Notes under the pieces: generated by a model
What the model saw: only the letters and a program-made list of their open reading frames with translations
What the model was told of the DNA's origin: nothing
Database searches by the model: none
DNA from: Silvibacterium bohemicum
GTDB taxonomy: Bacteria; Acidobacteriota; Terriglobia; Terriglobales; Acidobacteriaceae
NCBI RefSeq assembly: GCF_001006305.1
Contig: NZ_LBHJ01000002.1
Coordinates: 186,001-250,000 of the forward strand
Direction: 5' to 3'
Length of the DNA stretch: 64,000 nucleotides
Translations under genes and position numbers: made by a program
Shown here: piece after piece, positions 7,761 through 16,085 of the stretch
How positions within the stretch are numbered: the stretch's first letter is position 1
Layout: the number at the start of each line of letters is the position of its first letter

Positions 7761-8807
7761 ATGCCCTGGCAATGGCTTTGGAAGACGCGAAATGCAATCT
7801 TTGCCGCCGCACTCTTGGCGTTCTGCTGCGGTATTGTTTTTGCGCAAGGCCCCCAGGCCGCCACGCCCAGCATCTTTACGCCTGCGTCCACTCCCGCGAC
7901 TGAGATCAACAACCTTTCCTACTTCGTTCTCGAGATCACTGGCGGCATCTTCCTCGTGGTCGGCGGCCTGCTGGTCTACGTGATCATCCGCTATCGGGCG
8001 CGCGACACGGACGACAACCGCGAGCCGGCCCAGATCTACGGCAGCAATCAGGTGGAGCTGGCCTGGACCGTGATTCCCGTGCTCATCGTGGTTGTGCTCT
8101 TCCTCACCACGGCGCGCATGATCTTCGCCATTCAGGATGCTCCCAAGCCGAAGGCGGCTCTGGATGTCACCACCGTCGCTCACCAGTTCTGGTGGGAGTA
8201 CCGCTATCCAGCGCTGGGCGTCGTGGCCGCGAACGAGCTGCACGTTCCTTTGAGCAACACGCAAGATCCCAAGCCGACATACATGAAATTGCTCTCGGCC
8301 GATGTCGACCACAGCTACTGGGTGCCGCAGCTGTCGGGCAAGGTGGATCTCATCCCCAACCATCCTAACGAGCTGTGGATCGATCCTATGCGTGCGGGAC
8401 TTTACGTCGGACAGTGCGCGCAATTCTGCGGCGCGCAGCACGCCAAGATGCTGCTCCGTGTTTACGTGGACACGCCCGACCAGTTCGCCGCATGGGTAAA
8501 GAATCAGCAGCAGGATGGAGTGCAGGATCCCTCGGTTGCGGCAGGACGCCGGGTCTTCGAAACCCAGGCCTGCATGAACTGCCATGCCGTGCGCGGCACG
8601 GCAGCAACGGGCCGATTCGGCCCCGACCTGACGCACCTCATGAGCCGGGATACCCTGGCTTCGGGAATCCTCCACAACAACAAGGAAAATCTGAGGCAGT
8701 GGATCAAGAATCCTGACAGCTTCAAGCCTGGGTCCTTAATGCCTGCGATGCAGCTCAGCGACGATCAGCTCGATCAGCTTACCGCCTATTTGTCGACACT
8801 GAAATAA
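7761..8807 (+). CDS. coxB: Cytochrome c oxidase subunit II with C-terminal cytochrome c domain
   Basis: A 348-residue caa3-type subunit. It has a signal peptide (to about residue 28), two transmembrane helices (about 45-70 and 90-112) and a cupredoxin domain with the dinuclear CuA site: Cys219, Cys223, His227 and Met230 in GQCAQFCGAQHAKM. After it comes a cytochrome c domain with heme motif CMNCH (Cys271, Cys274, His275) and a late Met ligand in LMPAM. I chose ATG 7761 because AAAGGA lies just before it; a GTG at 7746 is possible. It leads the respiratory operon and takes electrons from cytochrome c to heme a. Confidence 0.96.
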   Translation: MPWQWLWKTRNAIFAAALLAFCCGIVFAQGPQAATPSIFTPASTPATEINNLSYFVLEITGGIFLVVGGLLVYVIIRYRARDTDDNREPAQIYGSNQVELAWTVIPVLIVVVLFLTTARMIFAIQDAPKPKAALDVTTVAHQFWWEYRYPALGVVAANELHVPLSNTQDPKPTYMKLLSADVDHSYWVPQLSGKVDLIPNHPNELWIDPMRAGLYVGQCAQFCGAQHAKMLLRVYVDTPDQFAAWVKNQQQDGVQDPSVAAGRRVFETQACMNCHAVRGTAATGRFGPDLTHLMSRDTLASGILHNNKENLRQWIKNPDSFKPGSLMPAMQLSDDQLDQLTAYLSTLK

Positions 8808-8841
8808 ACGAACGCAATCAACCCAATCAAGTAGGATCGCG

Positions 8842-10563
8842 ATGGCAGACAGCACATTTCCGAATCCCGCAGTCCCGATAGCCGGCGGCGCGCATGGCGC
8901 TCTCGACGTCACGCCGCCGGACGTGCGCAAGCACTCTGTTCTCGAGATCCTCCACTCCTGGATCACTACGGTCGATCACAAGAAGCTGGGCATCCTCTAT
9001 ATGCTCTACGGGATTTTCTTTCTTCTTGTGGCGGGCGCGGAGGCGATCGCTATCCGCATCCAGTTGGCCGTGCCCAACAATCATTTCCTCTCGCCGCAGG
9101 TCTACAACCGCTTCTTCACCATGCACGGCACCACCATGGTGTTCCTGGTCGGCATGACCATGATTTTCGGCTTCGCCAATTACCTGGTGCCGCTGATGAT
9201 CGGCGCACGAGATATGGCCTTCCCCCGCCTCAACGCCTTCAGCTTCTGGGTGACGGCATTCGGCGGTCTGCTCCTTTATTACAGCTTTCTGGGCGGCAGC
9301 GGACTTTACGGCGTGGGCAACGCCCCCGACGTGGGCTGGTTCGCCTATGCGCCGCTCACGGCGCGCGCCTTCTCGCCCGGACACGCCACCGACTATTGGG
9401 CGATTGCGCTCATCGTCTCTGGTTTCGGAACGGTAGGCACGGCCATCAACGTGGTCGCCACCGCATTGTGCATGCGTTGCAAGGGCATGACGTTGATGCG
9501 CATGCCGCTTTTCGTGTGGCTCTTTGTAGTCGTCTCCGGCTTGACCCTGGTCACCATTACCCCGTTGACCGCGGCGCAGATCATGCTGCTGGTCGATCGC
9601 TACCTGGGCGGCCACTTCTTCGATACGCAGGCCGGCGGCTCGGCCGTTGCCTGGATGCACTTCTTCTGGATCTTCGGACACCCCGAAGTCTACGTTCTCG
9701 TGCTTCCCGCCTTCGCCATCGCCAATGAAGTGATTCCGGTCTTCTCGCGCAAGGCCATCTTCGGCTACGCCGCCATGGTCGCGGCTTCGGTCGGCATCGC
9801 CTTCGTCAGCCTCGGCGTGTGGGCGCACCACATGTTCACCGTCGGCATGACTTCGGCATCCAATGCCTTCTTCACTCTGTCGACGATGCTGGTCGGCATT
9901 CCCACGGGCATCAAGATTTTCAACTGGCTGGCCACCATGTGGGGCGGAAGAATTCGCTTTGCCACACCCATGCTCTTCCTCACGGCATTTGTATTTCAAT
10001 TCCTGCTCTCCGGTCTTACCGGAATCATGCTGGCCGTTGCGCCGTGGAACTGGCAGCTGCACAACTCCTATTTCGTGATTGCTCACTTCCATTACGTGCT
10101 GGTGGGGGCGATCGTGACGGCCATCTTCGGCGGCATCTATTACTGGTTCCCCAAGGCCACCGGACGCATGCTCAACGAGCGGCTGGGCAAGTGGCACTTC
10201 TGGCTCTTCACCATCGGCTTCCACATCACCTTCGACGTCATGCACATTCCGGGACTGCTCGGCATGCCGCGTTCGATCTACACCTATGAAGCGGACCGCG
10301 GCTGGGGCACCCTGAACATGATCGTCTCCATCGGCGGCGTCATTCAGGGCATCGCGGTGCTGATCTTCGCCTATAACATGATCGTCTCGCTGCGCAGCGG
10401 TGAGAAAGCAGGCAACGATCCCTGGGATGCCTGGACCCTCGAATGGGCAACCTCATCGCCGCCACCCGACTACAATTTCGCGACCGATCCGGTCGTGAGC
10501 AGCCGCCGTCCACTGTGGGACCTCAAGCATCCTGAAGATCCGGATTGGAAATACGAAGCATGA
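8842..10563 (+). CDS. coxA: Cytochrome c oxidase subunit I
   Basis: A 573-residue, roughly 12-helix heme-copper oxidase core of normal length. Heme and CuB ligands are in place: His95 in MHGTTMVF, His280 in GHPEVYVL, His329/His330 in WAHHMF, and His415 plus His417 in AHFHYV. The Tyr of HPEVYV, cross-linked to a CuB histidine in A-type enzymes, is present. It follows coxB by 34 bp with AGGA ahead of ATG, and overlaps coxC by four bases. It reduces oxygen to water in the inner membrane while pumping protons. Confidence 0.97.
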   Translation: MADSTFPNPAVPIAGGAHGALDVTPPDVRKHSVLEILHSWITTVDHKKLGILYMLYGIFFLLVAGAEAIAIRIQLAVPNNHFLSPQVYNRFFTMHGTTMVFLVGMTMIFGFANYLVPLMIGARDMAFPRLNAFSFWVTAFGGLLLYYSFLGGSGLYGVGNAPDVGWFAYAPLTARAFSPGHATDYWAIALIVSGFGTVGTAINVVATALCMRCKGMTLMRMPLFVWLFVVVSGLTLVTITPLTAAQIMLLVDRYLGGHFFDTQAGGSAVAWMHFFWIFGHPEVYVLVLPAFAIANEVIPVFSRKAIFGYAAMVAASVGIAFVSLGVWAHHMFTVGMTSASNAFFTLSTMLVGIPTGIKIFNWLATMWGGRIRFATPMLFLTAFVFQFLLSGLTGIMLAVAPWNWQLHNSYFVIAHFHYVLVGAIVTAIFGGIYYWFPKATGRMLNERLGKWHFWLFTIGFHITFDVMHIPGLLGMPRSIYTYEADRGWGTLNMIVSIGGVIQGIAVLIFAYNMIVSLRSGEKAGNDPWDAWTLEWATSSPPPDYNFATDPVVSSRRPLWDLKHPEDPDWKYEA

Positions 10564-11162
10564 GCGCGATACCTCTTACTCCGCACGTCTCCGATCACCA
10601 GCACCCCTGGCATCTGCCCTACCGCGGACGGATTGGCATGTACTGCCTCATCCTCGGCGAGTCGGCGATCTTTATCATCTTCGTGCTCGCGTATGTCTTT
10701 TACATCGGCAAGAGCCTGACCGGGCCTACGCCGCAGCAGGTGCTGGAGGTTCCCATCTTCAACTCCATCTGCCTGCTCTCGAGCTCTGTCACCATCTGGC
10801 TTGCGGAACGCAACCTGGAACATCGCAAGATGAAGCCGTTCGCTCTGTGGTGGGCGCTCACCATCGTCCTTGGCCTGATCTTCCTGGTCGGCACGGGCAT
10901 GGAGTGGCACACGCTGATCTACGAGAAAGGGCTGACCGTCAGCACTAATCTCTTTGGAACGACCTTTTATTCGCTGGTCGGCCTGCACGCTTCACACGTC
11001 ATCTTTGGGCTCATCGGTCTCTCGCTGGTGCTGATTTTTACGCTCACCGGGCACGTGAAAGAAGAGCATGCCGAGCGTATTCAGGTGCTGGCCCTCTACT
11101 GGCATTTCGTCGACGCCATCTGGATCGTCGTCTTCACCGTGGTCTACATCATCGGGAGATAG
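10560..11162 (+). CDS. coxC: Cytochrome c oxidase subunit III
   Basis: A 200-residue protein with five to six transmembrane helices, as in the short bacterial subunit III. LILGESAIFIIFVLAY, WHTLIYEKGLTV, FYSLVGLHASHVIFGL and the C-terminal YWHFVDAIWIVVFTVVY are standard family signatures. The start ATG overlaps the coxA stop (ATGA at 10560-10563), which implies translational coupling; a frame start further upstream would overlap coxA more and lacks a ribosome site. Confidence 0.95.
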   Translation: MSAIPLTPHVSDHQHPWHLPYRGRIGMYCLILGESAIFIIFVLAYVFYIGKSLTGPTPQQVLEVPIFNSICLLSSSVTIWLAERNLEHRKMKPFALWWALTIVLGLIFLVGTGMEWHTLIYEKGLTVSTNLFGTTFYSLVGLHASHVIFGLIGLSLVLIFTLTGHVKEEHAERIQVLALYWHFVDAIWIVVFTVVYIIGR

Positions 11163-11172
11163 GAGGCGCGCT

Positions 11173-12036
11173 ATGAACGAAGAACAACATTCCGGCAGCC
11201 ATTCGGAAACCATTCATCTCCCCGCGCCGACGGCATGGCCCATCATCATGGCCTTCGGCGTCATGCTGGCCTTTGCGGGAATGGTCACCAACTTCGGCAT
11301 CTCCCTGCTCGGCATCGTGCTGGCGCTGTCCGGAGCCATCGGCTGGTTCCGCCAGGTGCTGCCTCATGAAGCGCACGAAGACATTCCGGTCGTGGTCGAA
11401 AACATCATCATCACCACCACCCGGCCGGAGGTCGCACGCATCATCGTGCCGGAAGACGACCGCGCCCACCTGCCGGTCGAAACCTATCCTGTTCTGTCCG
11501 GAATCAAAGGCGGCATCGCCGGCGGTATAGCCATGATCCCGCCTGCCATCCTGTACGGGCTCATCGCCCAGCACAGCATCTGGTATCCAGTGAATCTGCT
11601 GGGAGGAGCGGGTGTCGCCAACTGGCGCAATCCGTCGACTGCGGATATCGCGGCCTTTCACTGGCAGGGAGTGCTGGTGGCGATCGTTATCCACGCCATC
11701 ACCTGCCTCCTGGTCGGTCTTCTCTACGGAGCCATGCTCCCCATGCTGCCCCGCCGCCCGATTCTTCTCGGCGGCATCCTTGCGCCGGTTCTTTGGACGG
11801 GCCTGCTTCACTCCACCATGGGCGTCGTGAATCCGGAGCTCGATCAGCACATCGCCTGGGGATGGTTCCTCATCTCGCAGGTCACCTTCGGTCTCGTCGC
11901 GGGATGGGTGGTGGCGCATCAGTCGCGCATCCGCACCGCGCAGTCACTGCCCTTCATCATGCGCATGGGCATCGAAACCCCCGGCCTGGTGCGCGAACGC
12001 GAATCGGCAACAGAAAACGAGGACGAAAGCCGATGA
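11173..12036 (+). CDS. Polytopic membrane protein of the respiratory operon, unassigned
   Basis: A 287-residue protein with about seven predicted membrane segments: two near the N-terminus (residues 18-36, 40-58), then a soluble stretch of about 50 residues, then segments near 118-135, 170-190, 198-216 and 235-255. The start has AGGAGG nine bases upstream and lies 10 bp after coxC; the end overlaps the next gene by four bases. The N-terminal helix pair sits where small subunit IV (CtaF/CyoD type) usually does, so this may be a subunit IV fused to an additional membrane domain. That is inference; I recognise no family for the C-terminal part. Confidence 0.75.
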   Translation: MNEEQHSGSHSETIHLPAPTAWPIIMAFGVMLAFAGMVTNFGISLLGIVLALSGAIGWFRQVLPHEAHEDIPVVVENIIITTTRPEVARIIVPEDDRAHLPVETYPVLSGIKGGIAGGIAMIPPAILYGLIAQHSIWYPVNLLGGAGVANWRNPSTADIAAFHWQGVLVAIVIHAITCLLVGLLYGAMLPMLPRRPILLGGILAPVLWTGLLHSTMGVVNPELDQHIAWGWFLISQVTFGLVAGWVVAHQSRIRTAQSLPFIMRMGIETPGLVRERESATENEDESR

Positions 12037-12764
12037 ACCTGCGCTTTTTCTCCGCAACCGGATTCTCTGCGCTTGCATTGGCCGCGTCGCTCTCCTTTAT
12101 CTCCGGGTGTGATCAGGCCCCAGGCGCGTCACGCGCGGAAGTTGTCGAGCGCCCCGACCAGATCACAGACTTCAAGACGCTCTACACCCAGAACTGTGCC
12201 GGGTGCCACGGCAACGACGGCCGCAACGGAGCTGCTCTCGCCCTCTCCAACCCTGTCTATCAAGCCTGGGTCGATGACGCGACCCTGCAGCGGATCATCT
12301 CGCAAGGCGAGCCGCCCACCCAGATGCCGGCATTTGCCCAGTCGTCCGGCGGCATGTTGACCGATGCGCAGGTCGACGCGCTGGTCAAAGGCATGCGCAC
12401 TGCGTGGCCGGCCAACGGAGCATTCAACGGCCTGACTCCTCCTGCGTCCCAGCCCAGCGGGCAGAGCGATGCAGCGCAGGGGCAGAAGACCTATCAGACC
12501 GCCTGTGCCCAGTGCCATTCCAAGCCCAACCAGCAGGTGACCGACCCCACCTATCTGGCGTTGGTCAACAATCGGACCCTCCGCACCCTCATCGTCACCG
12601 GACGCCCCGATCTTGGCCATCCCGATTGGCGCGGGGTGGTGAACGGACAGGTGCAGCCTGGATATCCGCTCAACGACCAGCAGGTAGGCGATATCATTGC
12701 CTACCTCAATTCGCTCCGGAGCGACACGCCGGGCCAGCCCTATTCTCCTCATTCGCAGCAGTAA
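12033..12764 (+). CDS. Diheme cytochrome c lipoprotein
   Basis: A 243-residue protein with a lipoprotein signal peptide (Cys near residue 27 in FISGCDQ) and two class I cytochrome c domains. Heme motifs are CAGCH (Cys55, Cys58, His59) and CAQCH (Cys158, Cys161, His162), each followed by a possible Met ligand such as PTQMPAF in domain one. The start overlaps the preceding stop (ATGA). It is most simply read as the membrane-anchored carrier linking the Rieske/cytochrome b complex to the caa3 oxidase encoded on either side. Confidence 0.9.
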   Translation: MNLRFFSATGFSALALAASLSFISGCDQAPGASRAEVVERPDQITDFKTLYTQNCAGCHGNDGRNGAALALSNPVYQAWVDDATLQRIISQGEPPTQMPAFAQSSGGMLTDAQVDALVKGMRTAWPANGAFNGLTPPASQPSGQSDAAQGQKTYQTACAQCHSKPNQQVTDPTYLALVNNRTLRTLIVTGRPDLGHPDWRGVVNGQVQPGYPLNDQQVGDIIAYLNSLRSDTPGQPYSPHSQQ

Positions 12765-12774
12765 GGGAAAAGCT

Positions 12775-13428
12775 ATGACCGACCCGCACAATACGCCTGA
12801 ACCGAATACGCCCGATCTTGTCCAAGAAGATCAGAAAATCACCAAGGATGATCCGCGTGTCGTCTCCCGCCGCTGGATGCTGATGGGGTTTGGAGCCCTG
12901 CTCAACGGAGTGGTCGGACTGGCCGTCGCCGTTCCCGTGGTCCGCTATCTGCTCGGACCGGTGAAGCGCAAGGGCGCCTATAACTCCTGGATCTCGCTCG
13001 GCTCGCTCGAGCAGTTTCCGGCCGGCGAAACACGTCTGGCCACCTATGAGAATCCGTTCAACCGGCCATGGGATGGAGAGACTGCCAAGACCGCCTGCTG
13101 GGTTCGCCATACCGGCGCGAACAAGTTCCAGGTCTTCGCCATCAACTGCGCACACCTGGGCTGCCCAGTCCGCTGGTTCCCGCAATCGTCGTTGTTCATG
13201 TGCCCCTGCCACGGCGGAGCCTACTATGCCGATGGCTCGCGCGCCTCGGGACCGCCGGAACGCGGCCTCTTCGAATACGCCTACAAGGTAGTGAACAGCG
13301 AGCTGCACATCGATGCCGGCCAGATGCCGACGCTGTCCAATCCGGCCAGCCCCGGACAGCAGGCCGGTAACAACAACCTGCCGGTCATCAACAACTCTCC
13401 CAAAGGATGCGGCTCATGCACTGGCTAA
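12775..13428 (+). CDS. Rieske iron-sulfur protein of a quinol:cytochrome c reductase
   Basis: A 217-residue protein with an N-terminal membrane anchor preceded by RRWM (about residues 35-60) and a C-terminal Rieske domain. The cluster ligands are Cys125 and His127 (CAHLGC) and Cys143 and His146 (CPCHGG); Cys130 and Cys145 would form the stabilising disulfide. It lies 10 bp after the diheme cytochrome gene with AAGGGAAAAG upstream of ATG, and its end overlaps the cytochrome b gene. It moves electrons from quinol to cytochrome c on the periplasmic side. Confidence 0.95.
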   Translation: MTDPHNTPEPNTPDLVQEDQKITKDDPRVVSRRWMLMGFGALLNGVVGLAVAVPVVRYLLGPVKRKGAYNSWISLGSLEQFPAGETRLATYENPFNRPWDGETAKTACWVRHTGANKFQVFAINCAHLGCPVRWFPQSSLFMCPCHGGAYYADGSRASGPPERGLFEYAYKVVNSELHIDAGQMPTLSNPASPGQQAGNNNLPVINNSPKGCGSCTG

Positions 13429-14900
13429 AAGACACCTACAACTGGCTCGAACGCCGCATTCAGCTCGAGGGACCGGTGAAGGATGCCATCCTTCACCCGG
13501 TGCCCAAGAACACCGCGAGCTGGTGGTACGTCTTCGGCAGCGCGGCCTTCACCTTGCTCCTGCTGCAGGTGGTCACCGGCATCCTCCTGGCCATCGTTTA
13601 CGTGCCCTCTGGCGCCGAGGCTTGGAGCAGCCTGCAGATCCTCAACCACCAGCTGCCGCTGGGCTGGTTCCTGCGCGCCATGCACGGCTGGGGCTCGAAC
13701 TTCATGGTCGCCGTGGTGCTCATCCACATGGCGCAGGTGTTTTTTTTCGGGGCCTACAAGTTTCCCCGTGAGCTGACCTGGATTCTCGGCGTCTTCATGC
13801 TTCTCATGACGCTGGGCATGGCCTTTACCGGGCAGGTACTGCGCTTCGATCAGGATTCCTACTGGGGCCTGGGTATCGGAGCATCGATTGCCAGCCGCGT
13901 GCCGTTGATCGGCGCTCCGCTGGTTCACATCATGCTCGGCGGCCCAATCATCGCCGGCGCGACCCTCACCCGCTTTTTTGCGCTGCACGTCTTCGTGATC
14001 CCTGGCATGCTGCTGGCCTTCACCGGCCTGCACGTCTGGATGGTGCTCAAGCTCGGCGTCAACGAGTGGCCCATGCCCGGCCGGCCAGTCAACCGCAAGA
14101 CCTACATCAAGGAGTACCACGACCTCGCGCACAACGATGGCATCCCCTTTGTTCCGGGAGCCTTCTGGAAAGATCTGGTCTTCTCCGGAGCCATCCTTGC
14201 CGCCGTTGCCGTCTGCGCCGCCGTCTTCGGACCCTACGGGCCGACCGGCCAGCCTGACCCGACCATCATCCAGACCGTTCCCAAGCCGGATTTCTTCTTT
14301 CTCTGGCTGTACTCCGTCCTCTCCTACCTGCCGGCCAATCTCGAAACGCCCTTCCTGCTCATTGCTCCCGTGCTTGGCATCGCTGTTCTCCTCGCCCTGC
14401 CCTTCTATGCAGGAGAAGGAGAAAAGAGCTGGCACCGGCGGCCGGTCGCGGTCATGGTTCTGGCGCTGGTAGCCGTCTCCTGGGGTACTCTCACCCATCT
14501 AGCCACCTTTACCCCGTGGAGCCCGGTCATGAACGCCTGGTCGGGAGCTACCGTCCCCGCCAAGTTCGTTCACAACCTGTCGCCCACAGAGCGTCAGGGC
14601 GCGGTCGTCTTCCAGTCGAAGCAATGCCGCAACTGCCACGCATTAGGCGGAGAAGGCGGCCAGCGCGGCCCTGCTTTGGACACCGTAGCTACGAGACTCA
14701 CGGAAGACCAGCTCATTCGTCAGGTGGTTCAAGGCGGCGGCAACATGCCCGCTTATGGCACCAGTCTCTCGCCGCCGGAGGTCACGGCGCTGGTCCGCTT
14801 CCTGACCACGCTGCATCCAGTAGGCCAGCCCGGAGCTACCGACGCCTCGAGAGCCGATGCCGAAACCAATTCGCCACCGGTCAAGGCGCAAGCGCACTAA
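13416..14900 (+). CDS. Cytochrome b fused to a C-terminal cytochrome c domain
   Basis: A 494-residue protein. The first 210 residues form the four-helix b-heme core (RAMHGWGSNFMVAVVLIH, FALHVFVIPGMLL, TGLHVWMVL supply the histidines), followed by a subunit-IV-like part to about residue 370. A class I cytochrome c domain ends the chain, with heme motif CRNCH (Cys404, Cys407, His408) and a Met in NMPAYG. One polypeptide therefore combines cytochrome b, subunit IV and cytochrome c1-like function. I prefer ATG 13416 (AAAGGA about ten bases upstream) over 13407, where that site would overlap the start. Confidence 0.93.
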   Translation: MHWLKDTYNWLERRIQLEGPVKDAILHPVPKNTASWWYVFGSAAFTLLLLQVVTGILLAIVYVPSGAEAWSSLQILNHQLPLGWFLRAMHGWGSNFMVAVVLIHMAQVFFFGAYKFPRELTWILGVFMLLMTLGMAFTGQVLRFDQDSYWGLGIGASIASRVPLIGAPLVHIMLGGPIIAGATLTRFFALHVFVIPGMLLAFTGLHVWMVLKLGVNEWPMPGRPVNRKTYIKEYHDLAHNDGIPFVPGAFWKDLVFSGAILAAVAVCAAVFGPYGPTGQPDPTIIQTVPKPDFFFLWLYSVLSYLPANLETPFLLIAPVLGIAVLLALPFYAGEGEKSWHRRPVAVMVLALVAVSWGTLTHLATFTPWSPVMNAWSGATVPAKFVHNLSPTERQGAVVFQSKQCRNCHALGGEGGQRGPALDTVATRLTEDQLIRQVVQGGGNMPAYGTSLSPPEVTALVRFLTTLHPVGQPGATDASRADAETNSPPVKAQAH

Positions 14901-14915
14901 ACAAGAAAGCTATTC

Positions 14916-14948
14916 GTCATCCTTCACAGTTTTATCGTGAAGGATGAC
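14916..14948. terminator. Perfect 12-bp hairpin after the cytochrome b/c gene
   Basis: The arms 14916-14927 and 14937-14948 are exact inverted copies around a 9-nt loop (14928-14936). It lies 16 bp past the stop and 84 bp before ctaG. There is no T run after the plus-strand arm; instead an A8 run follows 20 bp later. It may attenuate rather than fully stop transcription into ctaG, or protect the 3' end of the operon mRNA. Confidence 0.5.
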
Positions 14949-14975
14949 GGACAAACTCCCCAACCAAAAAAAAGG

Positions 14976-15009
14976 CATCATCCTGAGGAGCAAAGCGACG
15001 AAGAATCCC
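14976..15009. repeat. Dispersed CATCCTGAG...GCGACGAAGAATCC-type repeat
   Basis: A short element of the CATCCTGAG / GCGAAGAATC type, found in the gap before ctaG. Related strings occur at 31981-32004, 59028-59061 and near 138. All are intergenic. Confidence 0.55.
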
Positions 15010-15031
15010 AACGAGAGCGGAGCGGCGAGCC

Positions 15032-15934
15032 ATGATTGATCTGATCCAGATTGATCCGATCCAGACTGACCCCGTCCAGGCCGCAATCCTCAACTGGGAT
15101 TTCCCTCCCATCGTCTGTACCGCCCTCGCCCTCACCGCGATCATCTACACCCGCGGCTGGATGCGAATCCGCAAGACCCGTCCCCGGCTTTTTCCTCCCT
15201 GGCGTCTATGGTGCTTCCTCGCCGGAATTGCCTTCCTGGTCATCGGCGTGGCATCGCCGCTCGATACCCTGGGCGATCAGCTGCTCTTCATGCACATGGC
15301 GCAGCATTACGTCTTCATGTCCGTCGCGCCGCCTCTGATTGTTCTTGCCGCACCCACCGTGCCGATGCTCCGCGGGCTGCCGCGTTGGTTTGTGCGCCCG
15401 GTGCTGGGGCCGCTGCTTCGCCAGCGCTGGCTGCGCGGCTTTTTCCATGGGCTGATGAACCTGCGCGTAGCGTGGCTGCTGATGAATGTCAGCTACATGG
15501 CCTGGCACATCCCGGCGGCGTATGAATTCGCGCTCAGCTCCGAGAACTGGCACAACTGCGAACACGCCTGCTTCTTCTTCACCAGCCTCATCTTCTGGTG
15601 GCCGATCATCGAACCCTGGCCGAGCCGCTTCCGCAGCTCGCGCTGGCTGCTGCTGCCCTATCTGCTCACTGCGGACATCGTGAACACCATCGTCTCCGCA
15701 TCGCTGGTCTTCTCCGGACGCGTCATCTATCCCAGCTATGCCGCCCAGCCGCGCGCCTTCGGCATCAGCGCGCTCTCCGACCAGGCCGCCGCCGGAGCCT
15801 TCATGTGGGTGCTCGGCTCGACTGTCTTTCTCGTGCCCGTCTTCATCATCACCCTGGAGCAGCTCTCCAATCGCGGCCGCTTCAGCCGGGGAGCGCGGGC
15901 CGCCCGCGCTCTGGGCAGTCATTCCACTTATTAA
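15032..15934 (+). CDS. ctaG: caa3-type cytochrome oxidase assembly factor CtaG
   Basis: A 300-residue polytopic protein with about seven helices. The FMHMAQHYVFMSVAPPLIVL segment and the WLLMNVSYMAWHIPAAYEFA region (shown in part: MAWHIPAAYEFA), with conserved His residues, are typical of the CtaG_caa3 family, which assists CuB/heme insertion into caa3 oxidases. Its position at the end of the cox/cytochrome bc operon agrees. The first 16 residues are coded by three 15-bp tandem units (15035-15079), which makes the exact start doubtful; a start just after them would also leave a complete family domain. Confidence 0.85.
   Translation: MIDLIQIDPIQTDPVQAAILNWDFPPIVCTALALTAIIYTRGWMRIRKTRPRLFPPWRLWCFLAGIAFLVIGVASPLDTLGDQLLFMHMAQHYVFMSVAPPLIVLAAPTVPMLRGLPRWFVRPVLGPLLRQRWLRGFFHGLMNLRVAWLLMNVSYMAWHIPAAYEFALSSENWHNCEHACFFFTSLIFWWPIIEPWPSRFRSSRWLLLPYLLTADIVNTIVSASLVFSGRVIYPSYAAQPRAFGISALSDQAAAGAFMWVLGSTVFLVPVFIITLEQLSNRGRFSRGARAARALGSHSTY
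15035..15079 (+). repeat. Three-unit 15-bp tandem repeat in the ctaG 5' end
   Basis: Units at 15035-15049, 15050-15064 and 15065-15079 share the pattern AxTGAxCxxxTCCAG and code for DLIQI/DPIQT/DPVQA-like pentapeptides directly after the start codon. Confidence 0.8.
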
Positions 15935-16085
15935 ACAATTTAAATTCATTCACTTAGCCAACAGTCCCGTTAGTGATAAACGTCTTCCCGTGCCCATCCG
16001 TCCAACCGGAGATAGTCGGCATCTAATCTTCCGAAGCTGTTGACGGGCCCCAACGCCGTTATCCGGAGTCACTACGATTAAGACC

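Noticed and set aside
8827-10245. 472-codon minus-strand frame opposite coxA
   Set aside because: His/Glu/Asp-rich translation with no domain, fully antisense to coxA, whose ligands are all intact.
13425-14498. 357-codon minus-strand frame opposite the cytochrome b/c gene
   Set aside because: Antisense shadow of a well-supported gene; no ribosome site or recognisable domain.
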